A DNA stretch of 16,104 nt from Deltaproteobacteria bacterium. Lineage in GTDB: Bacteria; Desulfobacterota; Binatia; UBA9968. Shown here one piece after another: positions 6,008 through 13,715 of this stretch; position 1 is the first letter of the stretch; every line of letters starts with the position of its first letter. Both the position numbers and the translations under genes were made by a program. The notes under the pieces were generated by a model that saw nothing but the letters and a program-made list of their open reading frames with translations, was not told the DNA's origin and did not search any database. Location: the NCBI GenBank assembly GCA_016844625.1, contig JAERMN010000048.1:1-16104 (forward strand), in the 5' to 3' direction.

Positions 6008-7882
6008 CTAAGCGGTCTTACGCTTCTTTACATAAAACGAAAGAAGCGTAAGTGCGGCTGGTGTGATGCCGGAAATTCTCGAGGCTTGACCAATGGAGCG
6101 TGGCTGGATGCGAGTTAGCTTCTCGCAGACTTCTCGCGATAGGCCACTTATCTTGGAGTAGTCTATGTCTTCTGGCAATCGTACATTTTCCATTTTTTTA
6201 AAACGTTCGACAATTTCCAATTGCCGATTAACATATCCCTCATACTTAATATGGATTTCGGCCTGGGCTTCCACATCTGGCGGCACAATCGGAATATCTG
6301 AAACTAGCTTACGGAGCCGCTCCGTAGTAATCTCTGGCCGGCGCAACAGCTGAGACAACGCAACTGATCCGCTAATTGGCGCCGAACCAAAAGACTCAAT
6401 TTGAGAATTTATCCCGTGACTAGATGTAAGCTGATGGCGATCTAAATGGCTGATTAGCATCTCCACTGCTTGCTTCTTAGTGATCAGTTGGCGGTTTGCC
6501 TCACAGCTGGCTAATCCGATTTTGTGGCCGATCTCAGTCAATCGCAGGTCTGCATTGTCTTCTCGCAGCAACAATCGATATTCCGCTCGAGACGTAAACA
6601 TTCGATAGGGCTCACTGTCGGTCCCTTTGGTCACCAAGTCGTCGATCAGGACCCCGATATAAGCCTGGTCGCGAGAAAACACTAAAGGCTCCTCGCCACG
6701 TAGACTTAGCACAGCGTTGATCCCGGCCATGATTCCCTGTGCGGCAGCTTCTTCATAACCGGTCGTACCGTTGATTTGGCCAGCATGATAGAGCCCTTTA
6801 ACCAGTTTGGTTTCCAAAGTTGGATGGAGTTGAGTCGGCTCGAAATAATCATACTCAATCGCGTAACCTGGCCGCATTATCTCAGCATACTCCAAACCCC
6901 GAATCGAGTGAACCATCTCAATCTGTACGTCCAGCGGCAAGCTGGTCGATAGGCCGTTGGGGTAAACCTCGACCGTATCTAAGCCCTCGGGTTCCAAAAA
7001 TATCTGATGCCTTTGCTTATCCGCAAATCGATGAATCTTGTCTTCAATGGACGGGCAATAGCGCGGACCGCGACTTTTAATCACACCGGAATACATGGGC
7101 GAGCGATGCATCGCCGCTCTAATCACTTCATGCGTCCGCCCATTGGTGTAAGTAATATGACAGGGCACCTGGCGTTGAGTTACGCCATGACTTGAGAATG
7201 AGAACGGTTGCGGCGGCTCATCACCGGGCTGAACTTCCAGTTCGGAATAATCAATTGTACGGCTATCCAAGCGTGGGCAAGTCCCGGTTTTCAACCTTCC
7301 CACTTTAAATCCGATATTTGCCAACGACTCGCTGAGCCCATGCACGGCAAAGTCGCCGGCACGACCGGCTGAAAAGTTTCGATCGCCAATATGAATCAAA
7401 CCCTTAAGAAAAGTCCCGGTGGTTAAAATGACGCGACGACCGTAAAATTTTTCGCCAATCTGAGTTTCAACCCCTTTAACCTGACCATCCTCGACCAGCA
7501 GACCTTCAGCACTTCCTTGCCGTATTGTCAGCCCAGGACAGTTCTCCAGAACTCGCTTCATCCGCGATCGATAGAGCGCCTTATCAGCTTGGGCCCGCGA
7601 AGCCCTAACGGCGGGACCCTTTTTGGTGTTAAGAATTCGAAATTGAATCCCAGTTTCGTCAATCGCCCGACCCATCTCCCCACCAAGCGCGTCAACCTCC
7701 TTAACCAGATGTCCTTTGCCGATCCCGCCAATCGCCGGGTTGCACGACATTTGGCCGATGTGGTCGAGATTCAAGGTCAACATCAACGCACTACAACCCA
7801 TCCGCGCCGTCGCCAAACACGCCTCGATGCCGGCGTGGCCGGCGCCAACGACGATCACATCGAAAATCTCTTCACTTTTCAT
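6008..7882 (-). CDS. mnmG: tRNA uridine-34 5-carboxymethylaminomethyl modification enzyme MnmG (GidA)
   Basis: The protein is 624 residues, the normal length. The FAD-binding Rossmann motif VVGAGHAGIE (GAGHAG at 13-18) is at the N-terminus. SCNPAIGGIGKGHLVKE includes Cys47, and GPRYCPSIEDK includes Cys276; these correspond to the conserved cysteines of E. coli MnmG. The GQINGTTGYEEAAAQG and FTSRAEYRLLLREDNAD motifs are intact, and the C-terminal helical domain that binds MnmE is complete. With MnmE it installs cmnm5 groups at the wobble uridine of certain tRNAs, using FAD, methylene-THF and glycine or ammonium. The ATG at 7882-7880 is preceded by one base and then a parS palindrome, so there is no ordinary ribosome site. 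It lies 73 bp downstream of mnmE on the same strand. Confidence 0.98.
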   Translation of the reverse strand: MKSEEIFDVIVVGAGHAGIEACLATARMGCSALMLTLNLDHIGQMSCNPAIGGIGKGHLVKEVDALGGEMGRAIDETGIQFRILNTKKGPAVRASRAQADKALYRSRMKRVLENCPGLTIRQGSAEGLLVEDGQVKGVETQIGEKFYGRRVILTTGTFLKGLIHIGDRNFSAGRAGDFAVHGLSESLANIGFKVGRLKTGTCPRLDSRTIDYSELEVQPGDEPPQPFSFSSHGVTQRQVPCHITYTNGRTHEVIRAAMHRSPMYSGVIKSRGPRYCPSIEDKIHRFADKQRHQIFLEPEGLDTVEVYPNGLSTSLPLDVQIEMVHSIRGLEYAEIMRPGYAIEYDYFEPTQLHPTLETKLVKGLYHAGQINGTTGYEEAAAQGIMAGINAVLSLRGEEPLVFSRDQAYIGVLIDDLVTKGTDSEPYRMFTSRAEYRLLLREDNADLRLTEIGHKIGLASCEANRQLITKKQAVEMLISHLDRHQLTSSHGINSQIESFGSAPISGSVALSQLLRRPEITTERLRKLVSDIPIVPPDVEAQAEIHIKYEGYVNRQLEIVERFKKMENVRLPEDIDYSKISGLSREVCEKLTRIQPRSIGQASRISGITPAALTLLSFYVKKRKTA

Positions 7883-7898
7883 AGTTTCACGTGAAACA
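7883..7898. promoter_or_regulatory. parS site abutting the mnmG start codon
   Basis: The core GTTTCACGTGAAAC (7884-7897) is a perfect 14-bp palindrome, and the 16-mer differs from the consensus only at its first base (A for T). It occupies the position where the mnmG ribosome site would be, one base from the ATG. ParB binding could therefore affect mnmG expression; that is inference. Confidence 0.92.
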
Positions 7899-7955
7899 TA
7901 GTTAATTTTGGTAAAATATTTATCCTGAATTTAACGTTATTACAACTATAACTAT

Positions 7956-9332
7956 TTATTTTCCAACACAAAAATTTGCGAATATACGTTCTAAAATATC
8001 ATCATTGTTGACCATCCCAATGATCTCCTCGAGAGCTTCGCGAGCCTCGTTCAAGTTGACCGCCGCAAGCTCAGGTGGCAGGCCAGATCCAAGAGTGTTC
8101 GCCGCTTGTGCCAAGGAATCTGCGCTGCGCAGCAAATCGCTGCGATGGCGAATGTTTGTCACGGCGACCACCGGTTCTGCTTGGTAGTTTAACAGCGAAC
8201 TCCGTAAAGTCGATTTCAAAAGATCGATGCCGTCCCCGGATTTTGCTGAAACCAGAACCAGCTCAGCTGCCGCATCTTGACGCTGAATTTGATCGACTGA
8301 GAATGCCATCGGCAGATCGTTTTTGTTGATCACGACCAAGCGTTTTTTTTCTCTGACTGAGTCAAGCACAGCAAAATCTCCAGCCGTAAGCTTTTCGGAG
8401 CCATCGAACACCACAATTGCCGCGTCGGCCTTTTCTAGATACTGACGCGCCAGTTCCACACCCAATTGCTCAACTTGATCACTGGTCTCACGCATTCCCG
8501 CTGTGTCCCAAATCACAACCGGCAGGCCAGCCAAATTGAGCGATTCTTCAATCACATCTCGGGTGGTTCCGGGAATCGGCGTCACGATCACCCGAGCTTC
8601 GCCAAGCAGGGCATTGAGTAAACTCGACTTGCCGACGTTAGGACGGCCACAGATACATACCTGAGCGCCTTCCCTAAACAGTCTCCCCCATTCATAAGTT
8701 GCTGAAATAGCATTGATTTTGTCAGCGAGGCCGAAGATTTTCTCGACCAATCTAGAGCGCTGGAGGAGTTCGATGTCCTCATCTGGAAAGTCGATGGCGG
8801 CTTCAACTTGAACCAAAATATCGAGCAGTTCTTCGCGCAACTCGCCGACGTGCTTCGATAGCGCGCCACTGGCTTGGTTGAGCGCAAGTTCGGCTCCTTT
8901 AACCGTTCTTGCGCGAATCAAATCAAGCACCGCTTCCGCTTGAGCTAGGTCCAACTTTCCGTTAAGAAACGCGCGCTTGGTGAACTCACCCGCTTCTGCC
9001 TGACGAGCGCCCTCAACGAGAACCAAGCCGAGAATTTGGCGCGACAGAAACGCCCCGCCATGGCAATGCACTTCGACAACATCTTCACCGGTGTAGCTGC
9101 GTGGCTGGCGCATGATGGTGAGTAATACTTCGTCAACCACGCTCTCCGTCTGTGGATCACGGATGCTACCGTGGTAGAGCATGTGCGATTTTAGTTTTCC
9201 GTTTTTGCCTCGCGACCGAGTAAATATTCGCGTCGCAATTGGTTCCGCGTCTCTACCGCTAACGCGCACGATCGCCACACCGCCTTCACCCGGTGGCGTA
9301 GCAATCGCCGCAATCGTATCCTGTTCGTACAT
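7956..9332 (-). CDS. mnmE: tRNA-modification GTPase MnmE (TrmE)
   Basis: The protein is 458 residues, full length. The N-terminal folate-binding domain begins MYEQDTIAAIATPPGEGGVAIVR. The inserted G domain shows G1 GRPNVGKSS (229-237), G2 GTTRD (255-259), G3 DTAG (276-279) and G4 NKND (336-339). The C-terminus ends FCVGK, retaining the catalytic cysteine of the family's CxGK motif (Cys455). MnmE forms a complex with MnmG for wobble-uridine modification. The ATG at 9332-9330 has no good Shine-Dalgarno sequence. The upstream neighbour is a gene relic rather than the yidC-jag genes often found there. Confidence 0.98.
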   Translation of the reverse strand: MYEQDTIAAIATPPGEGGVAIVRVSGRDAEPIATRIFTRSRGKNGKLKSHMLYHGSIRDPQTESVVDEVLLTIMRQPRSYTGEDVVEVHCHGGAFLSRQILGLVLVEGARQAEAGEFTKRAFLNGKLDLAQAEAVLDLIRARTVKGAELALNQASGALSKHVGELREELLDILVQVEAAIDFPDEDIELLQRSRLVEKIFGLADKINAISATYEWGRLFREGAQVCICGRPNVGKSSLLNALLGEARVIVTPIPGTTRDVIEESLNLAGLPVVIWDTAGMRETSDQVEQLGVELARQYLEKADAAIVVFDGSEKLTAGDFAVLDSVREKKRLVVINKNDLPMAFSVDQIQRQDAAAELVLVSAKSGDGIDLLKSTLRSSLLNYQAEPVVAVTNIRHRSDLLRSADSLAQAANTLGSGLPPELAAVNLNEAREALEEIIGMVNNDDILERIFANFCVGK

Positions 9333-9440
9333 AGGAGAACGGCATCATAACAATTAGGCGTTTTTAGGCAACGCCGCGGCTCCCGGGCTGGTGCCAAAAC
9401 AAAGAATCGCTGAGCTGAGCTTACCCACCCGTGTAACGAA

Positions 9441-9656
9441 CTAGTTCGCGTACAGCTTTTTGATGAAGCCGCTCTCTTCGATTTCTTTCAAGGTTAAAGC
9501 ATCGATGAAGTCAATTGGTTTCAACCCTTTAGCTTCTGGGCGGGTTTTCGCTTGATGATCGATGATGGTTTGAATACCCGGCGTCGTCGGATCCGGCACG
9601 GCAGGCACCAGCCGCTGGCTGTAGTCGTCATAGGTGGTATTCATCCCGGATTCCAC
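9441..9656 (-). pseudogene. C-terminal relic of an NMT1/TauA-like ABC transporter solute-binding protein
   Basis: The open frame encodes about 70 residues. Its end, PIDFIDALTLKEIEESGFIKKLYAN, resembles the C-terminus of NMT1/THI5/TauA-type periplasmic binding proteins, which commonly finish with a KPxDFID...LKEIExSGFIKKLY pattern. GIQTIIDHQAKTRPEAKG fits the preceding helix. Such proteins are normally over 300 residues with a signal peptide; none of that is present here. The reading frame stays open upstream past 9656 to a TGA but no longer looks like the family. A GTG (9656) or an ATG four codons later could start a small protein, but a decayed fragment is more likely. The family assignment is from memory of the motif only. 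Confidence 0.55.
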
Positions 9657-9678
9657 AGTAGGAGTTACAACCCTTGCT

Positions 9679-9854
9679 GAGCGAGGCGTGGGCCTGGAGT
9701 TGCGAAGGCGCCCAATGGTAAAGTTTCAAAGTCCTTTTTGCTATTCCGCTATGACCGCCGGTACTTGAGATGCCCACTCGATTTTGCCCATGCTCGCCAT
9801 ACGCTTAGAGGTGGAACTTCATTGCTTTCGCAATGGAAGGCCCGCGCCTCGCTC
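9679..9854. repeat. 176-bp segment with imperfect 31-bp terminal inverted repeats
   Basis: The left arm 9679-9709 and right arm 9824-9854 are reverse complements in register at 25 of 31 positions. The outer 17 bases differ at one site that would be a G-U pair in RNA (GAGCGAGGCG at the left, CGCCTCGCTC at the right), and TTGCGAAGGC faces GCTTTCGCAA at the inner end. Weaker similarity seems to continue inward with small gaps. No clear target duplication flanks it. It could be a decayed miniature mobile element or a structured RNA. Confidence 0.6.
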
Positions 9855-9894
9855 TTCGTGTCAGTTTTATCTGCGCAATCCGGGTTCATGAGCG

Positions 9895-9921
9895 ATATGC
9901 GCTCAAACGCATATATTTTTT
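9895..9921 (+). terminator. Terminator-like hairpin on the plus strand without an obvious gene
   Basis: ATATGCG (9895-9901) pairs with CGCATAT (9908-9914) around CTCAAA, followed by A and six T. An overlapping alternative stem TGAGCG (9889-9894) with CGCTCA (9900-9905) excludes it. No plus-strand gene precedes it in this window. Confidence 0.5.
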
Positions 9922-9957
9922 GAGGAAGAAGGCCTCTGACGGGAAAAAACATTAATT

Positions 9958-9993
9958 GCGCGCGCCGAGTCACTAGCTAATCTCGGCGCGCGC
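9958..9993 (-). terminator. Probable terminator of the secreted-protein gene
   Basis: GCGCGCGCCGAG (9958-9969) and CTCGGCGCGCGC (9982-9993) form a perfect 12-bp stem with a 12-base loop, starting 17 bp after the stop codon of the minus-strand gene. Read on the minus strand, a run of six T follows about 8 bases after the stem, somewhat further than usual. Confidence 0.75.
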
Positions 9994-10010
9994 TTTGGTA
10001 ATGGAATGTT

Positions 10011-11663
10011 CTATCTCTTGCTGATTGCAAGCGAAGCGCTTTTGCTAATTACCCCGTGTGACGCCGAAATGGTCACTACGATCTTTCGGCTAACTGTCGT
10101 TGTTGCAATTTTGAAGGCCGTCGTCGTGCTTCCCGTCGGCACAGTCACCGTCGAAGGCACCGCGGCTTTGCCGGAATTGCTACTCGACAAATTCACAACC
10201 AAACCGCTCGTTGGCGCCGGCGCAGTGAGCGTCACTGTGCCCACCGAGCCATTGCCGCCGCGAACGGTTGTCGGATAGAGGGAAAGAGCCGAAAGCGCCG
10301 CTGCTGGCTGCGGATTGACGATAAGGGTCGCTGACTTCGTAATGCCGTTGTAGCCCGCTGAGATATTGCCAATGTTCGTCGAACTCACTGAGATCGTTGT
10401 TACCGGAAAACTCGCCGATGTAGCGCCCACTGGAACGGTAATCGAACTCGGTACACCTGCCGCCGCATTAGCACTCGACAAATCGATTGTCGCTCCGCCC
10501 GCGGGCCCAGCACCGGTCAAGTTCACCGTGCCGGCTGCCGACTGGCCGCCGATCAGGGCGGACGGATTCACGCTTATCGAGGTCAACGTGGCAGCACTCA
10601 CCGTCGGGTTGTAACCAAGTTGGATCACTTCAAAATCATTTGCCGTTAGAGTACGGAACGCTGGATTGATAATGTCGTTGTTCCAGCGCGTGTCGTGCGT
10701 CCCGGTAATGTACATGTCAGAGCCGTTGTCGGCGACGATGAGTCCATACTTCTGCATCGCCCGAAAAATTTTCTGCATATTCGGATTACTCGTCCGCTGG
10801 GTAACATCAACACTCGGCTTCAAGCGTAGTCTCGCACCCATCGGCAACCCACCCGCTGTCGATCCGGCACGATGAGACGCCGGATAGACATATCCGTTGG
10901 TGGCTCGAACCGTGACACGCAGGGCATGACGAATCTCGGTAAGGACGGGGTCATACACTTCGTCATAGCGGACTAATCCGGGAAGAATCGCTAGCCCGGC
11001 GGCATCCGCTGACGTCCACGTATCCGGCCGTCGGTTATTCGTGTTCATGTCGAAAAACGCCCCCGACCCAGCGTGCCATTTGGCTTGCGTCGTGTCGTAA
11101 AACACATTGTAAAGTTCGTAAAGATAATTGCGATCGCGATCGACGATCAACAAATGACGATCAGCGCAACAACGCTCATCGATGTTGCCTGGGTTACCGC
11201 CTTCAATCCAATACGGCTCGACGGTCGCTTGGGGCGGAATAGGATAGAAAGGGAAGCTTACGCCGGTGTTTAGATTGACTCCATCGCTCTCATCCCAGTA
11301 TTGAAAATGCACAGCTTTGAGATCGACATCCGTAACGCCAGCGACCACAGCATAAGGGATCCCATAAATTCCATACTGTGTACTCGCGTCCCGGCCACCA
11401 AAGTCTGGATGTAGCTGCCGTGAAACACCGATGAAATTGACGTAGCTTTGTGAATTCACATCGACTGGCCAACTACTAACATCCAGATTCCACCAGTTAT
11501 CAGCGGGAAAGAGTGGCAACGGCTGCGCCAGCGCACCACCCTGAGTCGCATTCATCACCGCTGCCGCAGGAACGGCGGAACTCATCAGAAAAGTTAGCAG
11601 AGTCACCCATGCACTAATAATCTTCGACTGCTTAGACAAATAGCGAAACGACTGCCTAATCAT
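10011..11663 (-). CDS. Uncharacterised secreted protein with two C-terminal Ig-like repeats
   Basis: The protein is 550 residues. The N-terminus has basic residues, a hydrophobic stretch (about 16-30) and an AVPAAA cleavage-like site near residue 35, so Sec export is likely. Residues about 48-350 form one domain that I do not recognise with confidence. It includes FPADNWWNLD, LHPDFGG, FPFYPIPPQATVEPYWIEGG, DRHLLIVDRDRNYLYELY and PASHRAGSTAGG, with many Trp, Tyr, His and Asp residues as in extracellular enzymes or binding domains. Residues about 360-452 and 456-550 are two homologous beta-sandwich repeats (LTSISVNPSALIGG and LSALSLYPTTVRGG starts; SSITVPVGAT and STVTVPTGST cores), like Ig-like modules of surface proteins. 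There is no transmembrane anchor or sorting signal at the C-terminus. The start has a good GGAGG, which is buried in a hairpin. Confidence 0.85.
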   Translation of the reverse strand: MIRQSFRYLSKQSKIISAWVTLLTFLMSSAVPAAAVMNATQGGALAQPLPLFPADNWWNLDVSSWPVDVNSQSYVNFIGVSRQLHPDFGGRDASTQYGIYGIPYAVVAGVTDVDLKAVHFQYWDESDGVNLNTGVSFPFYPIPPQATVEPYWIEGGNPGNIDERCCADRHLLIVDRDRNYLYELYNVFYDTTQAKWHAGSGAFFDMNTNNRRPDTWTSADAAGLAILPGLVRYDEVYDPVLTEIRHALRVTVRATNGYVYPASHRAGSTAGGLPMGARLRLKPSVDVTQRTSNPNMQKIFRAMQKYGLIVADNGSDMYITGTHDTRWNNDIINPAFRTLTANDFEVIQLGYNPTVSAATLTSISVNPSALIGGQSAAGTVNLTGAGPAGGATIDLSSANAAAGVPSSITVPVGATSASFPVTTISVSSTNIGNISAGYNGITKSATLIVNPQPAAALSALSLYPTTVRGGNGSVGTVTLTAPAPTSGLVVNLSSSNSGKAAVPSTVTVPTGSTTTAFKIATTTVSRKIVVTISASHGVISKSASLAISKR

Positions 11664-11714
11664 GCTTGCCTCCGACGAGCTATGAAATTATCTCGTCGGC
11701 AAAAGCGCAAGCAT
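11662..11714 (-). promoter_or_regulatory. Leader hairpin enclosing the Shine-Dalgarno and start codon of the secreted-protein gene
   Basis: On the minus strand ATGCTTGC (11714-11707) pairs with GCAAGCAT (11669-11662), and inside it CCGACGAG (11699-11692) pairs with CTCGTCGG (11679-11672). The GGAGG ribosome site (11673-11669) spans both stems, and the AU of the start codon is in the outer stem. I do not recognise it as a known riboswitch class. Confidence 0.65.
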
Positions 11715-11740
11715 TATGCCAGCAACGCAGCGACCAACAA
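11713..11740 (-). promoter_or_regulatory. Possible promoter of the secreted-protein gene
   Basis: On the minus strand a CATAAT box (11718-11713) lies 16 bases after TTGTTG (11740-11735). Initiation would fall near 11706, so the message might begin within or at the edge of the leader hairpin. This is a weak sigma-70-like match by eye. Confidence 0.3.
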
Positions 11741-11883
11741 TGACGCTCCTACTACCGGGAATACGACAATCGCCTAAATGAAATGCGACGAACGCTCCCA
11801 ATTACCTGTCGTGGCCTGACACAACGACAAGAATGATCGTCCAATCTTATTGTGACGAGGAGAATCACCAAGGAGCGGACAAA

Positions 11884-13032
11884 TTAGGCCAAAGTTTTCT
11901 GCCGAATCGCCAGATCTTCAGAACCAGCGAAGGCAAACCGCTGCAGGGCGTCGGGATTTAATTCGATACCTAAACCTGGCCGCTCGGGTGGAGTCAGATA
12001 ACCGTCCTCGACTTTGAACGGTTCGCGCAAAAGTTCTTCGCGGAGCGGATTGTAAGTGTAGTCGAGCTCCATGACGATGCAGTCTTTAAGCGCGGCGGAA
12101 AGATGCACGCTGGCTGCTAGCGCGACACCGTCGCCCCAGGTATGAAACGATACGGGAACGTTGTGCTTCGCTGCGAGCGCGGTAATTTTTCGAATCTCAG
12201 TAATGCCGCCGGCGCGGGCGACATCAGGTTGAATGAAATCCACCGCGCCGCGCAGAATAAAATTCTCGAAGGCATACGACATGTGCAGATTCTCACCGAC
12301 GGCGATCGGGGTATTGCCTCTTTCGCGTAGGATCGCGTGGCCCTCTATGTCTTCGACAAACAACGGCTCTTCGAGCCAAAAGGCGCCAGCATCAGCGAAC
12401 GCCTGCGCCGCCTTGATGCCAACCTCGACGCTATAGCCTTGATTGGCGTCGGTCATGACGATGAAGTCCTTGCCCAACTCCTGGCGCACCGCGCGCACGA
12501 TGCGGATGTCCTGATCCAAGTCGAAACCGACTTTGATTTTCACGCCGTGAAAACCCTGCTCGGCAAACCCGCGCGCCCTTGCTGCGACCTTGGACGGCGC
12601 TTCGGGATAGAGCGCGGTCGCATACACCGGCACTTTGTCGCGCACTTTGCCGCCGAGCAGTTGATAGAGAGGTATGCCGCGCACTTTGCCGAGAATATCC
12701 CACAGCGCGATGTCAACACCACTCAACGCGACGACGCCAATGCCACGAGTGCCAAACTCTTTGTGGCCGCCGCGAACATAAGCCGTGTCCCAAATTTCGT
12801 CGATCTCGGTGGGGTCCATGCCGACCAGCAACGGTTTCAGCACCCGGGCAACGATAAATTCGATCAGCTCGCCGTTCCCGGAAGCAGAACCAAGACCATA
12901 GATACCGTCATCGGTTGCCACTTTAATCAATGTTGTCGACCGCGTGTTTCGTACACCGGAGCGGCTGAAAACTTGTCCTTCGGTAGGAATCAACGCGCGT
13001 AGACGTATAGTCTTAACATCCGTGATCTTCAT
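11884..13032 (-). CDS. Mandelate racemase/muconate lactonizing enzyme-type protein (enolase superfamily)
   Basis: The protein is 382 residues with the two-domain plan of the superfamily: an N-terminal capping domain (about 1-125) and a TIM-type barrel. The active-site pattern is complete for the MR subgroup: KIK with Lys165 and Lys167, Asp195 and Asn197 in TDANQGY, Glu221-Glu222 in LEEP, Glu247 in GENL, Asp270 in IQPD and His297 in SFHTWGD. Lys and His-Asp on opposite faces, with Mg2+ held by Asp and Glu residues, suggest a sugar-acid dehydratase or racemase; the substrate cannot be assigned. An AGGTGA sits just before the ATG at 13032. A solute-binding-protein relic lies directly upstream and the cupin gene is next on the same strand, suggesting a small catabolic cluster. 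Confidence 0.93.
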   Translation of the reverse strand: MKITDVKTIRLRALIPTEGQVFSRSGVRNTRSTTLIKVATDDGIYGLGSASGNGELIEFIVARVLKPLLVGMDPTEIDEIWDTAYVRGGHKEFGTRGIGVVALSGVDIALWDILGKVRGIPLYQLLGGKVRDKVPVYATALYPEAPSKVAARARGFAEQGFHGVKIKVGFDLDQDIRIVRAVRQELGKDFIVMTDANQGYSVEVGIKAAQAFADAGAFWLEEPLFVEDIEGHAILRERGNTPIAVGENLHMSYAFENFILRGAVDFIQPDVARAGGITEIRKITALAAKHNVPVSFHTWGDGVALAASVHLSAALKDCIVMELDYTYNPLREELLREPFKVEDGYLTPPERPGLGIELNPDALQRFAFAGSEDLAIRQKTLA

Positions 13033-13035
13033 CTC

Positions 13036-13146
13036 TCACCTAAAATAGTTGAGATCGAGGCCGAGCTTGCCTTTCCACTCGGGCAACAAAAGATCGTCAT
13101 AGCTCTTCGGAATATCGTCGCCACGGAGCAGCCCGGTATTGTCATC
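13036..13146 (-). pseudogene. Internal fragment of an extracellular solute-binding protein
   Basis: Between the cupin stop and the enolase-family start, the minus strand reads GLLRGDDIPKSYDDLLLPEWKGKLGLDLNYFR and then TGA (13038-13036), shown here as one motif with PKSYDDLL and PEWKGKLG as its key parts. This resembles the central region of iron- or polyamine-type periplasmic binding proteins, where P-K-T/S-Y-x-D-L-L-x-P-x-W-K-G-K is common. No start, signal peptide or remaining domains are present; the frame is closed by TAA at 13170-13168 upstream. It is a short relic. The assignment rests on motif memory, not a search. Confidence 0.6.
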
Positions 13147-13148
13147 CG

Positions 13149-13580
13149 CTAACTCAGCTCCCAAAACTTACCCGCGATGGGCTCACCGTCCACCGTAATG
13201 TACTGATTTTCCACTTCGGTTCTCTTATTACCTTCCGCGTCCACACGGGTGAACTCCGGTTTGCCCTTAAGCGCACTCACCCGCAACAGCGCCAACGGCT
13301 TGTCACCTGAATTTTCAAAATAATACAGACAGCCCACTGGCAACATAATCGCCTCGCCCTTGTTAAGCACGCTCGGCTGATGTTCTTTGTTGTAGAACGT
13401 CGCCTGGCCGTCCATCACGACAAAGGTATGATCCTCGCCGAAATGGGCATGGAGTTTGTTTTTACGCCCAACCGCATAATAGTTAATACCGACGGACATT
13501 AATTCCGTGTCGGCGAGCGGAATGTGACTTCTCCCACCGGTGATCATTGGCGTCTTGAGCTTATAGGTAAAAGCGTCCAT
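13149..13580 (-). CDS. Small cupin-domain protein
   Basis: The protein is 143 residues with a single cupin barrel. Motif 1 is well kept: KLHAHFGEDHTFVVMDG gives His44, His46, a nearby Glu49/His51 and Gly58. Motif 2, GEAIMLPVGCLYYFEN, has the PVG turn and Asn90, but Tyr86 stands where the metal-binding His is usually found. Metal binding may therefore be altered or made by other residues. AGGAGG lies 9 bases before the ATG at 13580. No signal peptide is present, so it is likely cytoplasmic. It is divergent from the LLM oxidoreductase gene, and upstream of the enolase-superfamily gene on the same strand, so it may serve the same pathway as a sugar isomerase, sensor or binding protein; that is inference. 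Confidence 0.85.
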   Translation of the reverse strand: MDAFTYKLKTPMITGGRSHIPLADTELMSVGINYYAVGRKNKLHAHFGEDHTFVVMDGQATFYNKEHQPSVLNKGEAIMLPVGCLYYFENSGDKPLALLRVSALKGKPEFTRVDAEGNKRTEVENQYITVDGEPIAGKFWELS

Positions 13581-13715
13581 AACATCGTTCCTCCTAGGTT
13601 TATGTTGGTATACGATCTCCTGTGCTGTCTCGTATATCGCAGACGTTCATCCTTGAAAAGGGGCGTTGGTCTGGTCTATTTTGCCGTGACGCTCAACTCG
13701 AAAGGAAATAATTCA
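13581..13715. promoter_or_regulatory. Divergent intergenic region between the cupin and LLM oxidoreductase genes
   Basis: This 135-bp gap must carry the promoters for both directions if the genes are transcribed from here. I can see both ribosome sites but no promoter boxes or operator palindrome strong enough to name. Confidence 0.4.

Larger units (their letters stand above)
9657..9957. other. Intergenic region with an inverted repeat and an orphan terminator, no convincing gene
   Basis: Short open frames here have no recognisable family or ribosome site. The region holds the imperfect 31-bp inverted repeat (9679-9854), a small hairpin CATTGC/GCAATG (9820-9835, GAAA loop on the minus strand) and a terminator-like hairpin (9895-9921). 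Confidence 0.6.

Noticed and set aside
9749..9973. 74-codon minus-strand open frame upstream of the solute-binding relic
   Set aside because: No ribosome site or recognisable family, and it crosses the inverted repeat and both terminator-like hairpins.
11662..11714. Known riboswitch, such as a cyclic-di-GMP type
   Set aside because: The conserved loop and junction sequences of the classes I know are not present; only the sequestering hairpin is supported.
12337..13002. Open frame of 221 codons on the plus strand
   Set aside because: It is antisense to the enolase-superfamily gene, whose catalytic residues are all intact; it is a codon-bias shadow.
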